From assembly GCA_036172665.1 (NCBI GenBank), contig CM069875.1, positions 20,801,806 through 20,865,805 of the forward strand: a DNA stretch of 64,000 nt, in the 5' to 3' direction. The stretch comes from Prosopocoilus inquinatus. Its lineage: Eukaryota; Arthropoda; Insecta; Coleoptera; Lucanidae. Both the position numbers and the translations under genes were made by a program. The notes beneath the pieces were generated by a model, which had not been told where the DNA came from, did not search any database, and was given only the letters and a program-made list of their open reading frames with translations. Below, one piece after another: positions 11,421 to 25,700 of the stretch; the first letter of the stretch is position 1; the number at the start of each line of letters is the position of its first letter.

Positions 11421-13562
11421 GTATATTTATTGTATGTAACTAAAGTACATCGAACATATCAAGGGAAATTTTACAATTTTTTGACGATATAAACCTGTAT
11501 TTTTTGAAATCTGAAGTATTATTTTTCAGGCAGGTAACAGGTAAACATTAGAAATATCAGTCACGTTGACATTAAAAGTCACAATAACACGAACAAATTA
11601 AACTATCTGACAGAAAAGTACAGTTCATTTAGCAGGTCATGATAAAAATAGACCCTGAGAAACGTCAAAATTAATATTTTGTCTTTCAGTTTGTCGACGC
11701 TTTCAATCTTTTCAAGATTCCAGTTCAAGATTCGCTGTCCTCTATGTTCTTTTAATTTTCATTGTAATTATTCAGCATTTTCATTGTTTTCCGTTCTTAT
11801 TGATCTGATAAGATTCATTGCTTATGTTCGTAAGCTTGCGGTGTTTGTAAATGGAAATTTTAATTTCCATTAAAATTCGTTTGTTTATTTTTAAATATTC
11901 GAACTGTGGTTACATTATTTTTACGTTGTTTCTTTTCTTGTATAGGAAGGTAGACTTTTGTTGTGTATTCCTTTAATATTTCTTGAATTTTTTCTTTTGT
12001 TCTGTTATCATTAATCATGAAGGGTGGGAAAATATGGAACGTACTTTCTCAAAATAGTTCATCTACGCGTTGTTATATCAGGTGTTCAATTTGAAAGGGT
12101 TGTGTTTTTATTTTTTTAATTTTGAGGATATAAATTCGGTTAAATCAGCTAATTTCTATGTTGATGCTGAATTTAATTTAATTTATAATCGAAAAACGTA
12201 ATAATATACAGGGTGTTCAATTTAAAAAAAAATAAGTTTAGTATATATCTCGTTTATCCGACCATCAATTGTTTTTCTGTGAGCATACAGAGAAACTTTG
12301 AATTAGTCCCTTTAAGTTTTGTGCTAAGTATTTTTTTCCTAAAATCAAAAATAAAAGATTTAAAGGGGATAGGAATTCTCGCATAGTCACCCTGTACTTT
12401 CTCAAAATAGTTCATCTATGCGGTGCTATATTGGGTGTTCAATTTGGAGGGGTTACCATTGTAAAATTTTTTATTTATGTTGATAAAAATTAGGTTAAAT
12501 TAGGAAAGATTCTCTAATTTCCATGCTGATTCTGAATTTGTAAACAATTGCATTGCTAGTCAAAACATTTGTACGATCTTATTTTTAATTTTTTTAGCAG
12601 TATAGTATTTTGTATTTAATTCGGTAGAGATTTCTTTTTCTTTTTACAACGATGCCAACATTTCTTAATTACTTAGAACATAACTAAACAATAACAGAAA
12701 AATATTTTTAAATTAGTAGGCCATGTTCATAATGAAACATTATCTCTATCTCCACTGCAGATTCACAGATTCCTCATTCTGAGGAATAAATTCTGTGAAA
12801 GTCTTAGTAATGGCAAAAAGTACCAACCTTTTGATTTCGCTGGAACTAATCATTTTGTAGCAGAAAAGTGTGAGACCTTTTGTGGGACATGCTGTATATT
12901 ACTGCATTAACGTTTATATATTACAAACTTTAGCTAAATTTACGCTAATATGCGAATTTAAAAATTATTTTAGTTTCATTTTCCTTTCATAATCCTTCTC
13001 TGATAACGCAGAACTTAACGTAACATAACACGAGAAGTCTTTTGTTATTTTGGTTATGAACCGATGAATGAATCGTAATTTAATTTTCACCGTCTGTTGT
13101 AAATGGTATTGGTATTATCTATACAAATTTTTATAAAAATCTGTACACCTATGTAGCTACAGTAGCCATGTCCAGTAGCTCCCATTAGATCGTTCCACTG
13201 TGCGTCGTTTACGTACTAATAACAATAATTTAAGACAGACTTTTTTACATTATATTTAAGTACAGTTTTTAAGTACAATATATTACAAGTAAATTCACAA
13301 GGTTATCCTACAAGTACATTGTTTCACAGCTTGATTTTCACATAAATAAGCTTAACTAAAATTATATTTGGTTGATCAGATATTATTTACAAAGTAAACA
13401 TAAAGTGTTGCAGTTGATACAAAATAAATAAAAAAAAAAAAACAAAACAGAAAACGTGCCTCAGTAAATTGGCTTAAAGTTTAAAGAGTAAGACCGATCT
13501 TGTTCTTGAAAAATATTCCCACTTTACACAAATAAATTAAATTACATAAATAATGAGCTTGG
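11421..13562. other. No gene recognised; includes 3' flank of the monooxygenase gene
   Basis: AT-rich sequence with a direct repeat pair (12041-12101 and 12394-12454) and a short TACAGGGTGTTCAATTT motif at 12207. The right-hand part lies downstream of the stop of the minus-strand monooxygenase gene and may hold its 3' UTR. I could not fix a poly(A) signal. Confidence 0.4.
12041..12454. repeat. Direct repeat pair spaced 353 bp
   Basis: Positions 12041-12101 and 12394-12454 share GTACTTTCTCAAAATAG, then TTCATCTA, GGTGTTCAATTT and GGGTT, with a few substitutions. The two copies bracket a TACAGGGTGTT-type sequence. Confidence 0.55.
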
Positions 13563-13718
13563 TTAAATCCAGAGAAAAACGAAGCTCATAAACAGCCAAA
13601 TTATTGTGCTTTGAGGTGAAGTTTGACCAGAAGACGCTCGAATTCGGTAACTGCATTGGGACTGAGTCTTGTTGTCCTTGTATTCCGTGAAATTTGGAAA
13701 CATTTCAATGTTCTCACG
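13563..13718 (-). CDS. MOXD1-like: Monooxygenase exon 8 (C-terminal, with stop)
   Basis: Follows a 56-bp intron (13719-13774; GTATGA to TTTTAG). It encodes 51 residues starting RENIEMFPNFTEY and ending in IIWLFMSFVFLWI, then TAA. Reading through the intron instead would stop within two codons, so this exon is needed for the family's C-terminal region and hydrophobic tail. Confidence 0.8.
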   Translation of the reverse strand, partial: RENIEMFPNFTEYKDNKTQSQCSYRIRASSGQTSPQSTIIWLFMSFVFLWI

Positions 13719-16700
13719 CTAAAATAAAGGTATTTATAGCATAATTAAATTCACTTTGACTCACGAATTCATACAATGGCCAAAGTGTCATCTCTTTTCG
13801 TGCAAAACGTCATGTGAAGGCCTTTGTAGAAGTACTCTTCAATCTTCTTGGTAAGTAAATGTTCATGGTAGGGAATGTCTTCAAGGTGTGCCATGAAGCT
13901 TTTATTTCGGAATTCCTGCGGTTCTTTGATGATGAGTTTTTCAAAAGGTGATAACATAGAGTTCGTATCGCCTTCTATTGTATATTCTTTTGCACTTTTT
14001 ATTGCCAGGATTGCTCTCGCGTTTGCTTCCGGTGAATTTTCATCGCCTGGTTTGTAAGAGAAAAGAGGAGTTCTTGGAGTCGTTGATGGTACAGGAGAGT
14101 CAGAACTAAAACAATCGTTTCATTAAAATGAAAACTATGAAGACTTCCAATTTTATTTCGGCGACATCCAAGTAAATAGTAAAGGCTCTTTGATATGTCC
14201 TAATTTTATCGCACAATTAAGTAAATGAAAAACAGTTTATTACCTGCCGTGAAGAATCATTTCCTCAACTTCGGACATATTAGCATTATAAAATTCTCTA
14301 ACCCCCAGGGTTTCGAAGAAGTATTTAATTGGTGGCATTGAGTAACAACCACCCAAATCTATTTTGGGGTAATGTAAAATGAAGGCAAGACACATTTCTT
14401 CAGTTGTTGCGTATCCACCAAGCGTTGGCTTCTTTCTTTCTTTTGTGGAGTACGTGCATTCAGTAACTAGGGAATCCCCAGGCAAAATTTTTATTTCATG
14501 CGATAGTGCTCTTGCTTGCTGATAATTGAAATCGTAGTGGTCATCCTAGATGAATTTTATAGTTATGAAAGCTGATGTAGAAAAAATCATATACATATTA
14601 TACAGAGCTGGTATAAATGATTCATTGGACTTAGTAGGCGTTGAAATGTTCTGCCTTTTATTGTTTTGTTGCTGCTATTTTATCAAACGAAAGGCATAAA
14701 ATTTATATAGAAACTTCATACCTGTACTAAAGCTGGAAGTTCTTTATGTCCTCGAATATGTCTGAGTTTCAGTTTTCTTCCCGCCAGGTGTGAATGCAAT
14801 AACACCGACACAACGTTTATGCCATCCCGGGGAAAAACCTGAAACAATATGAGGCATTCAACAAACTTGTGCAAAACGTTGCCTAAAAAACTAACTCACC
14901 TCTCTGGTACAATCGTTGCTGCAATAACCGGCGGATTTATACTCGTCTTGTAAAGGAGGTACGACTTGGAGCGAAGACAAAAATATACCAGTGACTAGAA
15001 TTCCACCGTCGTTTTCGCGTAGCTTCCTGGTGTATTTAACACGAACTCCTGTAGTATCCACAGCTGACTTCATTCCTCTGTTGTCAAAGTGAGTTTCCAG
15101 CATATAGTACCTGGTCGTTTTATTATGTAAGGGAATCCCCACGTGTTTTGGAAAATTTTCACCTAAAAATTATTTTATCTATTTAAAAACTTTCATTTTT
15201 ATCATTTTTTAATGTGTGCACTTGGAACTTTTCCCTTTTAATCATTCAAAGCTGGAAATTTTTTTTTTTGCACGTTGAATTCCAGTTCGAATAAAAGAAG
15301 ATTTCCTTTTAGAGAAAAGAAAGGAATGAATGTTTTCTTAAAGCAGTTAATTCTATTCGAAAAAAATCTCATTCTTGCATTAATCAGCATTCAACCAGGC
15401 ATCAAAGAATCACGAACAAAAGCCATTAAGTATGCAGCGATTTTAATTGAAAGTCTTCCACAGTCGGTTTGTTGTAACAACAATGATGAATGCACCGTTG
15501 GCCTCAGTTCGAAGCCAATGTGCATATAATGAAGATGTATCTTACCTTTTGATCCGACAGCCCACGTGACTACCGGCGTTACACATTTATCCCAGTCGAT
15601 GGGCATTTCCGGTGCGTAGCAAAACTTGCCTTCTTGTTTTGAGTATTCGTCCCACTTGCCCAAGCCCTCCGATGGATCGATTGCGCATTCCTTCAGCAAC
15701 ATGTGGTGCACGAAATTGGTGTGGTTTTTACCTATGATTGGTTCATAACCAATGATATGGTGTTTCTGCTGGAGGGTTGGCGATTTAAAGATCTTGCACC
15801 AGTAGATTGTGTTCATATTGTTTTTTATTTCAAACTGAAATAATTTTGAATAAATAGGAATGTATAATACAATATATGATATCTTTCAAATTTAAATCTA
15901 AAATACTATATTATAAATACATATAGCAAATAAGTTGCAAATAAATATTATAGATTAGTATTTAAAAAAATTAAACAAATCCTAAAATAATGGAAGGAAA
16001 ATAAGATGACTGACAAGATAGTTATAATTTTTAAAGAATATAGATAAATAAATCAAGAAAGAATCTAGAAAATTAAAAGTAATTTTTAGTAAAACGTGTT
16101 GTGTAATAATAATATTTAGATGCGTAATAGATACATACCTAAATGTATGGGCAGTTAGCTTTACAGATCGATTAGGCTTCTTACAGTAATCTGTGGTTGT
16201 AACTCTAGCAATGCACAATACTGAAAGATACTTAACTGCTCAGCAATTTGCGAAAAGAATCTTTTAAGCATGCGACGTGAATTTGTTCAACGAGGCGAAG
16301 CCGAGTTAAATACACTTTCAATTTGAGAAGAGCTTAAAAGACATGTAGATATTGCAACAAATAAAACAATTGTTTTTGACAAAAAGTATTTTTGTCATTT
16401 TCTTAAGTAATTATATTTGGTAACGAGGACATTTAGATATTAATAAAACCCACGTAAGATTGAAGATATAACTAAAATGCCCAACAATAATGTTCAAACT
16501 GAGGAAAATCCCGAGGAAATTATGCGCCGAATGGAACGATTCTCATTTGACAGTTTTGATAAAAATCAATTAATATTATGGGTAAAGTCCGGATTTATAT
16601 GTGCTAAAAAAGTGGAAAATAAGTTTTTTTTATGCGATTAAAATGGATCAAAATATGGATATTATATGCGATAAAAATTTTATTTTACTTATACATACTT

Positions 16701-19700
16701 TAGAATAATAAAAACATAAATTGTTTCATATAAGTAATTTTAACACTTAACACTTAAATAGTAGGATTACAAAATATAATCAACAGTTGATTTAAATTAT
16801 TTGGGGTAAAATTTTGTCGTCTGTCTGTCAAAATATTTTTATAAGAGGAAAACGAACGCTCGACATCGCATGAAGTAATGGGCGCAAATTTCATGGATGC
16901 TACATCTTTGGGGTCCATGTCCAAATCCTCTTCACTTTGACCTTTTAAAACTAAACAGATTTTCCTCATTTTATTGTAGTCAGGATTACGTAATAGAACC
17001 TTGTCTAATTTTGCCATTAACTTCTCTCCTATCTCCCCTGGAATTGATTTTACACTTTCAATTGCATCATCGACCACTTCAAAAGAATCTAATAGAGCCG
17101 TCTGGGATGATTCCAACTTTTTAATGGTGGATATTAAAACCGAAAAATGAGTTTTAATGAATGCTAATTGATTCCCGATGTTTGTGTTCGACATGCATTC
17201 CTTACAAATTCTTAAAGCCGCTGAATTGGAATCATCCAATTCTAAGAAAATTTCCTTTAATTGTTTAAAGTTATCTGCGTAAAAATTTGCTGCTTCAAGC
17301 CACGTACCCCATCTCGTAATTATTGGTTCTGGTGGTAATGGCAGGTCAGCAGCTAATTCTTTATAGTGTTGTATACGCAGTGGGGCTTTAAGAAACGCCT
17401 TTTTTCCGTTATTGATCAACTTATTTACTGTTGGGTATTCTAGTCGCACCAATTCAGCGAGCCTATTCATTGCGTGAGCCATACAAGTGAAGTGCATCAG
17501 ATTTGGGTAAAACACCTGTAAAGCCTGTCCTGCTTTTATCATGTAGGCTGCTGCATCAGACACCATTAGTAATATATTTTCCGATTTAACTTGATTAGGT
17601 GCATATAAAAGTGTCAAGCTGTCGTTAATAAAACGTGCGATCGTTGAATGATTTGTTTTTTCCAAAACTGCACTATTTACCAAATAAGATATTGGTGCAA
17701 CTGTGTTGCTTAATACTCCTGCTAACATATTTGCTACATAACGACCGCAGGCATCTGTCGTTTCATCAACTACTATATAAATATTGTTGTCGCTAAGCTT
17801 CTCTCTTATTTTCTTCATCCGTTGCTGGTAGCATATACTTAGATAGTTTTTCCGCAAAGTCGATTCATTTGGAATATGACGATTGCAATATTTTTCCAAA
17901 AAGTTCGAAAACTTGCTTGTTCAAGTTTATGCCAAGGAATGTTTGACTCTGCCATAGCACTGCACAAGTCTAAAAAGAATTCATTTCCTGTGTCACTGCC
18001 CTGTGAGTTACTGGCTGTTGAAGAAATAAAAGACTGCTTAAAGTTAGACACACATCTTTTCTCCGACTCCTTATGGAGGTTTGTAGCCAAATGTTGATCA
18101 ATCTGGTACTTTTGGTCTGACGACACTTTAAAATATTGTCAAAATGAAAATGTGATTTTTAAGAGAATTTGTAAGGTATCTACCTGTTTTGAGCATGCAT
18201 TGCAAAAAATAACTTTTCCATCTGTAGTTAGATGTTTAGATGCTTTAATCCATTTTTTCAATAGCTCGGATCGAGAGGATGCTACTTTCGGCATTTTGAA
18301 AAGATAAGCACTGAATTTATTTCGTCTTTAAATTAAATAAGAAAATAACAACTAATTCGCGTTGATAAATACACTAGTCACACACATTCACGGAGTTCTT
18401 ATCTCAAACTGAAATGCAAAACATAAGTGCAAAATGCAAGTGCAAGTCGCTACAGATTCCCAGAAAATCACATTCCGGGAAATCGTAAAATAAAGTGGCC
18501 AGACGTTGAGAAGAATAAATTACTTCTTGGAAAAGCTGCAGACTTGAATATTGACCGTATATGGAATTATAATGTTATTTATATCAATATATGGATAAAT
18601 AAATAAATATGCGCTAAAAGTCTAAAATATTAAGTTATATGTGAAATAAAACTACCATTTTTGGGCTTCTCTAATCGACAAACATATAAATACAAAACGC
18701 CAAGTTTAGGTATGTTAGCGTAAAAAACTTGTAAAAACTTATAAATCCGGTCTCTAATTATGGGACTACGTTATTTGTTACCGTAGAGGCCAGGAAAATC
18801 AAAGTGCTGATGCATTATCGAGGTTATTTTTTCAACCATGTAAAGAAATAACAACAACCGCAGAAATTAGAAGCAAGAAAGGAGTTGGAACTTATTGAAA
18901 AGAACTTAGAACAGAAGACAAAACTCTTTGTAAAATCATGAGTTTGATGGCCAGAGAAACCAAATGACTTGGTTACAGGGCGTACCATGAAAAACGCAAC
19001 GAACTGTTCAATAAAGACGGTATTGTACTGTGGATGGGTAAAACTATAATTCTCAAGTCTTTATAATAAGAACTTCTTTCAGTTTTGCATCAGGGACATC
19101 CAGGCGTTGCAACAATGAGATAAATCATTCGGTATTGTCTATGATAGTCTGGAATTGATGAAGGTATCGATTCAACAATGTCAAGGTTATCAGGAAAACA
19201 GAGGTGAATTTTTGGAAGTTCCGTTGTTCTCTTAGAACATACCAGGAGGTCCTTGGCAAAGGATCCATACTGATTCTACAGGAAAATTTGAAGGCCGTAT
19301 GTGGCTTGTTGGAGTGGATGCATATTCCAAATGGGTTGAGGTCGAAATGATGAAATCTAGCAATACAGAAACTGTTATTAAACATCCTCGTCAATGGTTT
19401 GTAAGATATTGTGTTCCAGATCAGATTTTCTCTGAAAAATTTGAAGAATTTTGCAAACAAAATGGTTGTAAACACATTCGAATTACACCTTACCATCCTA
19501 AATCAAGTAGATTAGCGGAGAGATTCATTCGCACTTTTAAGAGATGAAGATTAAGATTTTCATCTAGTAAATACGACGATGGTGACATGGATTGACGAGT
19601 TCAAAAGTTATTAATGATGTATCGTAGCACACCGCACAAAACGGGTACTGAACTGTTAAATAATCGAAGGCTTAAAACTTTACTGGATCATTTGAAACCA

Positions 19701-22700
19701 GACCTTCAAAAGAACATGATTCAGGAAATTTGAGAAATGAACGAGAAAGAGGATGGAAACCAGGAACGATTGAACTTAGAACGGGAGACTTGTCTTACCA
19801 TGTATTGTTTGTTAATTAGTTAAGACCCAGAGGAGGAGCCGTAATTGATAGATCCATTGGTGGTAAAACTGAAGACGTCACGCAATCTACTGCGATATCT
19901 CAATCTCCAAGAGTAAATCTTGAAAGTGAATCAAATGCAATGATTCATTTAGAGAGAGACCGACCACATCTAAATCATCCATCAATCATCAACTTCATCA
20001 AAACAAACCTATATATATATATATATACCAATCTACTAGAATTCGGAAACTATCGGCGTATTGTAAGGAAATTTTCGAGAAAACTACATTCACAACTGTA
20101 CTAATACGGCGGTGTCGCCTTCAAATGAATTCAGGCTTAGAGTTGATAGAGAGTCATATTATCTGTTCATGACAGATACGAGTAAAGGAAGTGCAAAATT
20201 CAGAGAAATGCTTAATTAATAGTCTTCCTCTTTAACTAGAAATTTAATTGAGTGTATAATATTTCTATTAAGCAATGAATAGAAAAAAATAACTTTACTG
20301 AAATTTGTAATATTTCAGTTAGTTTGTAAATCATAAATTATATCTGTAGATGATTTCAAACATAGAATAATTGCAGCAACATCAATATTGACGATGCTAG
20401 AAATAAATTAGAACTGTTATAAGAACAAGCGAAGTATGCATTTAAAAGTTTCAGCAGCATGATGTTTATTTTTTAATAATTCGCAAATTTCTATATTTTT
20501 TTCGTTATTCTTTTGTCGCTTGATTTACTCATTTTTTGAAACTTGTTTATTTTATTTGATTTTTCAATATCTTGAAATTTTTTCTAAGTAAGGAACACAA
20601 TTTTATATAGTTGAAAAGAAAAAAGAATTCTCTATCATATATAAAATATCGTGCCAATAAAAAAAAATGTCGATGATGTTATTACTTTTGTACAGTGTAG
20701 ACAAAAAAATATTTTGTTTGCAATTTTCAAGAAAACTACGTCCCATTTAAGAATATATACTCTTTACTGAATGTTTAAGGAAAAATAAATGAGTTATAGC
20801 TTGGGGCCTTTATACTCAAACAGACTTTACATGTGGCGTGTACCGTATACTCTTTCGAAGCGTCCACCGAAAGTAAATCAAAGTGAGTTAAATATAAAGG
20901 GTGATTACCGTTACGTTGTAGCTTGCATTTATGTAGATAACTTAATTAATAATGTCTCGTTTCGAATAATTTTTGGGATTTTTAAATGTACAGAAGGTCA
21001 TGGTTTTCTGTAATTGTCAAACGTTTATCAATTGTTATGTGAATATTATAATGTCTTCACTTGAAAATGCAGTTCCTGAAAAAATTCCAATTTTAATTGG
21101 ACGAAAATCAACTTCAACTTCAGGTCTAGCAAAAATTTGCCAAACGTCATAATGAATTATGCAAAGGTGTATTAAAAGATTAAGATAAGAAAGAAATGTA
21201 TAATATGCAATTCATTTATTGGAATTTCGGACGCATATGTATACGTAAGAAATTTCACACTTGCATGAACTTAGTGAATATGCTCTTAAGGTGACGGACA
21301 CTTATTGTGAATCACTCTGTATACAGTTTTTTCTGGATGATACCTTAACTAATTCAAAATAATTTGAATAATGCAGGATAGTTTTCGAAATGTTTGTAAT
21401 AGTTATTTATCTGTCAATATTAAAAATCAATGTTACATGAAGATATTATTTTTAATATTTGGTTATGCTAGAATCAAGAAAATATGAAACCGAATACAAA
21501 ATTCTAATTTTTTTTAATTAATAAATCTTGAAGCACCAAGGTTATGATTTTATAGTAGTAACGTACACATTTCAAATGCAATGTTTCACGTACAATCAAG
21601 GACAAAGAACGGTCGCGGCGTGAAAAATTAAGTATGCGAAGTTTATGAAAATTTCCAAATTAAAAAAAAAACTTTTAAAGTATTTCAGGACGATTTTAAA
21701 TTCATTGAACTACTGCTTACCTTTCTAAGCGTGACGTCCCAAGTTCGAATAAAGTTATCGTTCTCGTCTTCTTCAACAGGTGGCGGACCAAATAAGTGCA
21801 AACTTTGCACACCTCGACTTTCTCCGTGGTAGATCATTTCGAAATTGTAATGCGGATCTTTGTCATGCAATGCCCATATGACTCGAACAGTGTCATCCTG
21901 AGTGATGGTACGAATTTTTAATAAATACGTTTCAGTAAATCAGCTCAAGATACAAATAATAGTACGAAAACTTTAGCTTGAATCCAAGCTTATTAATACT
22001 TGAAATGCTTTTCAAAACGCTGTTATTTGTTAAAACTTGTGCTGTGTTACAACCATAATCTGGTTTAAGTAAAATGGTAAAAAGAAGTAAAGGTCAAATC
22101 AATTGCAAAGAAAGATGTACTGAAAATAATTAACAAGTTGGTAAAAATTGATAATGATAATGTCACGTTGAAATTATTTGTCAAAAAAGTAAATTATTGC
22201 AATTATCTGCATTACAAAATTATGCGGTATCAGCAACCATTAAATGTTTCAGTAGGTCAACCGCGCTACACACGCTCGCATTTCGCATTGCATTACAAAA
22301 AATACAAACATTGCAGAATGTAAGTGTGTATGTGTCAATCAGAGCGTTTTGCAGAGAACAAATTTAGCAAGGGTTAATAGATGCTGAGACCTGAGAACTT
22401 TGAATTTTGGAATCCCCAGCCACCAGGGCATAAATTGATTTTGACGTATAATTTAAATATGTATAAGTAATATTGGAAATCGAGCAGTAGGATAGTAATA
22501 GAACTGGTAGCACAAGAAGTAGTAGTAAAACGGCAAGATAGTGTGGCGCGCCACCCGGCTTAGCTCAAGGCGTCAAGAAGTCGGTTCGCTGTTATGCGTC
22601 ATCGGCCGTCACGCCACCGGGGCCTACATCGAACAGACTAGACTTCTCCAGCGTGGAGGATTCGAGACGGCCGCAAAGGATATAAAATGGGCCAAAGTTG

Positions 22701-25700
22701 ACTCACCAGTCAGTCGAATTCTAACAGCGATCGTCGAAGTTAGATTTTAGTGTGTAAATAAATTGTTACAAATAAATTAGTTTATAAGCGTTATTAATTT
22801 ACGGTTAAGTTCTTATCGAGTGTTTTATTCGTTTAAATAAATAAACTTTAAACCCTAGAAACGTAACAGTGGTGTCGGTGTGCGGGTTTGTGCAAATAAA
22901 TAAACAATTTAAAGTAAATTAAATTTAATCAGATTATTAAATAAGTACAGTATCGGGAAAAAACAATGGCTACGAGAAAAGTGTTGTTGAAAGACTTAAA
23001 AGTGGCCGAATTAAAAACCGAATTGGAAGAACGAGAGTTAGAAACCTGTGGTTTGAAAGGCGCACTTCAACAGCGTCTCCGATGCGATTTGTTGACAGCT
23101 GGTGAAGATCCAGAAACGTTCCTTTTCGAAATTTCGTGTGGTCCCGCCGATTTTAATAAAATCTTGAAGGATGAATTTCGAGAACAATCCAGAAATTTGG
23201 ACGAGAAGTTTCTAGAACAATCTGGAAATTTCAAGGACGAACTTCGAGAACAATCCAGAAATTTGAAAGAGAAGTTTCAAAAACAGTCTGGAAATTTAGA
23301 GAAGAAACTTCTAGAACAATCTGGAAATTTCAAGGACGAGCTTCGAGAACAATCCAGAAATTTAGAGGAGAAGCTTCTAGAACAATCCGGAAATTTCAAG
23401 GACGAACTTCGAGAACAATCCAGAAATTTAGAGGAGAAGCTTCTAGAACAATCTGGAAAAATCGACAAATTACAGAATAAATTGTTGGAACAATCTAGAG
23501 ACTGAGACGAGAAATTTCTAGAGCAATCCAGAAATTTCGACGAGAAACTTCTAGAACAGTCCGGAAATTTCGACGAGAAACTTCTAGAACAGTCCGGAAA
23601 TTTGAAGGGTGAATTTCTAGAACAGACGAAAGGACTCGAAGATAAACTAGTGGTAAAAATATCGGAAGAAACAAGAAACCTGCAAGAAAATGTGGAAGAA
23701 ATAATATTCCAGCAGGATAACAAAATCAAAAATCTGGAACAAATCATGGCGGGGTTGCGAGTGTTCGGTGATCAGCCGCCAGTAGAAATACTAGAAAATA
23801 ATGAAACCCGAATTGTGGGAGGACAAGCAGAAAATTCGAAATTGAAAATAAAACCACCAACATTCGATGGAAAGTCTTCTTGGCCCAACTACTTCAAACA
23901 GTTCGAAGCAGCAGCAAAGGCAAACAGATGGACGGCCCGCGAAAAAGCCACTTCGTTAATTGTGGCCTTGAGAGGGGACGCTATCGATGTGCTACAGACG
24001 ATGCCGCCAGAGGAACAAGAAGACTTCGACAAGCTGGTGAATAGGATGGAAATGCGTTACGGACAGGCCCATCTGACCGAGGTATACCATGCGCAGTTGA
24101 GGAATCGCTGTCAGAAATCCGGAGAAAGTCTTCAGGAATTCGAAGCAGAGGTTGCGCGGCTGGCCCAGTTGGCATATCCCACAGCTCCTGTTGAATTCCT
24201 CAAATGTTTGACGGTGCAGACCTTCATAGATGGAATCCGTGATCCAGACAACCAGCAGGCATTGAGAATGACCCATCCGAAGACGTCCGAGAACGCATTG
24301 GCTTATGCCTTGGAATTTGAAGCGGCGAGACGAGTTTCAAGAGGGCATGTCAAGGTGCGAGCGGCTACGGACTTCCAAGAGGAAGAAGAGGAAGAATCCG
24401 CTAACTCCAAGGTGGGATCTGCTATAAAGGAGCGACCCAGGGAATATGCCACCGCCGAGGATGTTCGCCGCATTTTGGAACAGGTCTTCAAGCAAAAGAA
24501 GCCGCTGGTGTGTTGGAATTGCCAGGAGGAAGGACATGTTCGCAGGCGATGTCCAAATCCCAGACAGGATCCAAGAAAGCCACAGTTAAACTAAGCCGGG
24601 TCGGTGCAGAGGGGCAAACGTCGACCCGTATTCAAAGGCCCCCAAGGACGAAAGCCAACCAAGTAATATTCCTACGGCAGTTAACCAGCAGTGTCTTCGT
24701 AGATGTTACCATTGATGACATTCCTCACACCATGTTGTTGGATACGGGTGCGACGAAGACCATCCTAAGACCCGACGTCATTAAGTCATCTGGACGCACC
24801 GAGCCGACCAAGTGGAGACTGAAAACTGCAACTGGAACATCAGCAACTGTCCACGGTGAAGTAGAGGTTATCATCACCATTGGTTCAACTTCAATAAAAC
24901 ACCGTGCACTGGTGGCAGACATAGAGGACGAGGCAATTTTGGGCATGGACATCATGTGTGCCCACGGGTTCCAATTGGACTTAAAGCGTGGCGTGATGGC
25001 GGTCAATAATGAGGAGTTGGTTCTACATCAACGAGAAAACGTGGCCGCTCAAGTAGTCCTCGCTGAAGACGTTGTATTACCCAGCAGGACTGAGGTTATC
25101 GTCGACGCAAAAATGGACGGTGTTTTTCAAGATGGGCAAGTCATTATGGTTGAACCTAATACTGATGATCAAAGGATTGGAAGAGGAGTCCTCGTTGGGA
25201 AAATGTTGCTGACAGCGAAGAAAGAAGTACCTGTCCGCCTGATGAACGTCAATTGTTTCTCCGTCAATATCAAGAAAGGAACCATCTTGGGAAGCTGCAC
25301 CATGGTGTCCTCCATCTCCCGCCACCTTGAAGCAAACGTGCCAGAAGCGAAAGTCCCAAGGAAATTATGGGAAATGGTTATGTCAACAGCCCAGGAATTG
25401 ACTCCAGACCAGAAGACAAAAGCAAAGAATCTGATCGGCCGCTATCAAGATGTATTTGAGGTAGAAAATGGATCCAAGGGAAGAACTGATGTCGTGAAAC
25501 ACAAAATAGAGACTGGAGAAGAAAGACCTATCCGTCAAGCTCCAAGGCGATTACCGTTGGCGAAGCGTGAGGAAGCGGAACGCATTATTCGTGAGATGGA
25601 AAAGGATAATGTAATAGAACCATCAAGCAGTCCGTGGGCGTCACCAGTAGTGCTTGTTAAGAAGAAGGATGGGTCCACCAGGTTCTGTGTAGACTACCGG

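Noticed and set aside
16588..18750. CCGGATTTATA / TATAAATCCGG as terminal repeats of the hAT copy
   Set aside because: Eleven matching bases without typical hAT end sequence and without an 8-bp duplication outside; may be chance.
23277..23747. Serine/cysteine-rich minus-strand frame (CSRSFSSKF repeats)
   Set aside because: It is the exact antisense of the gag 11-residue repeat; repetition comes from the DNA repeat.
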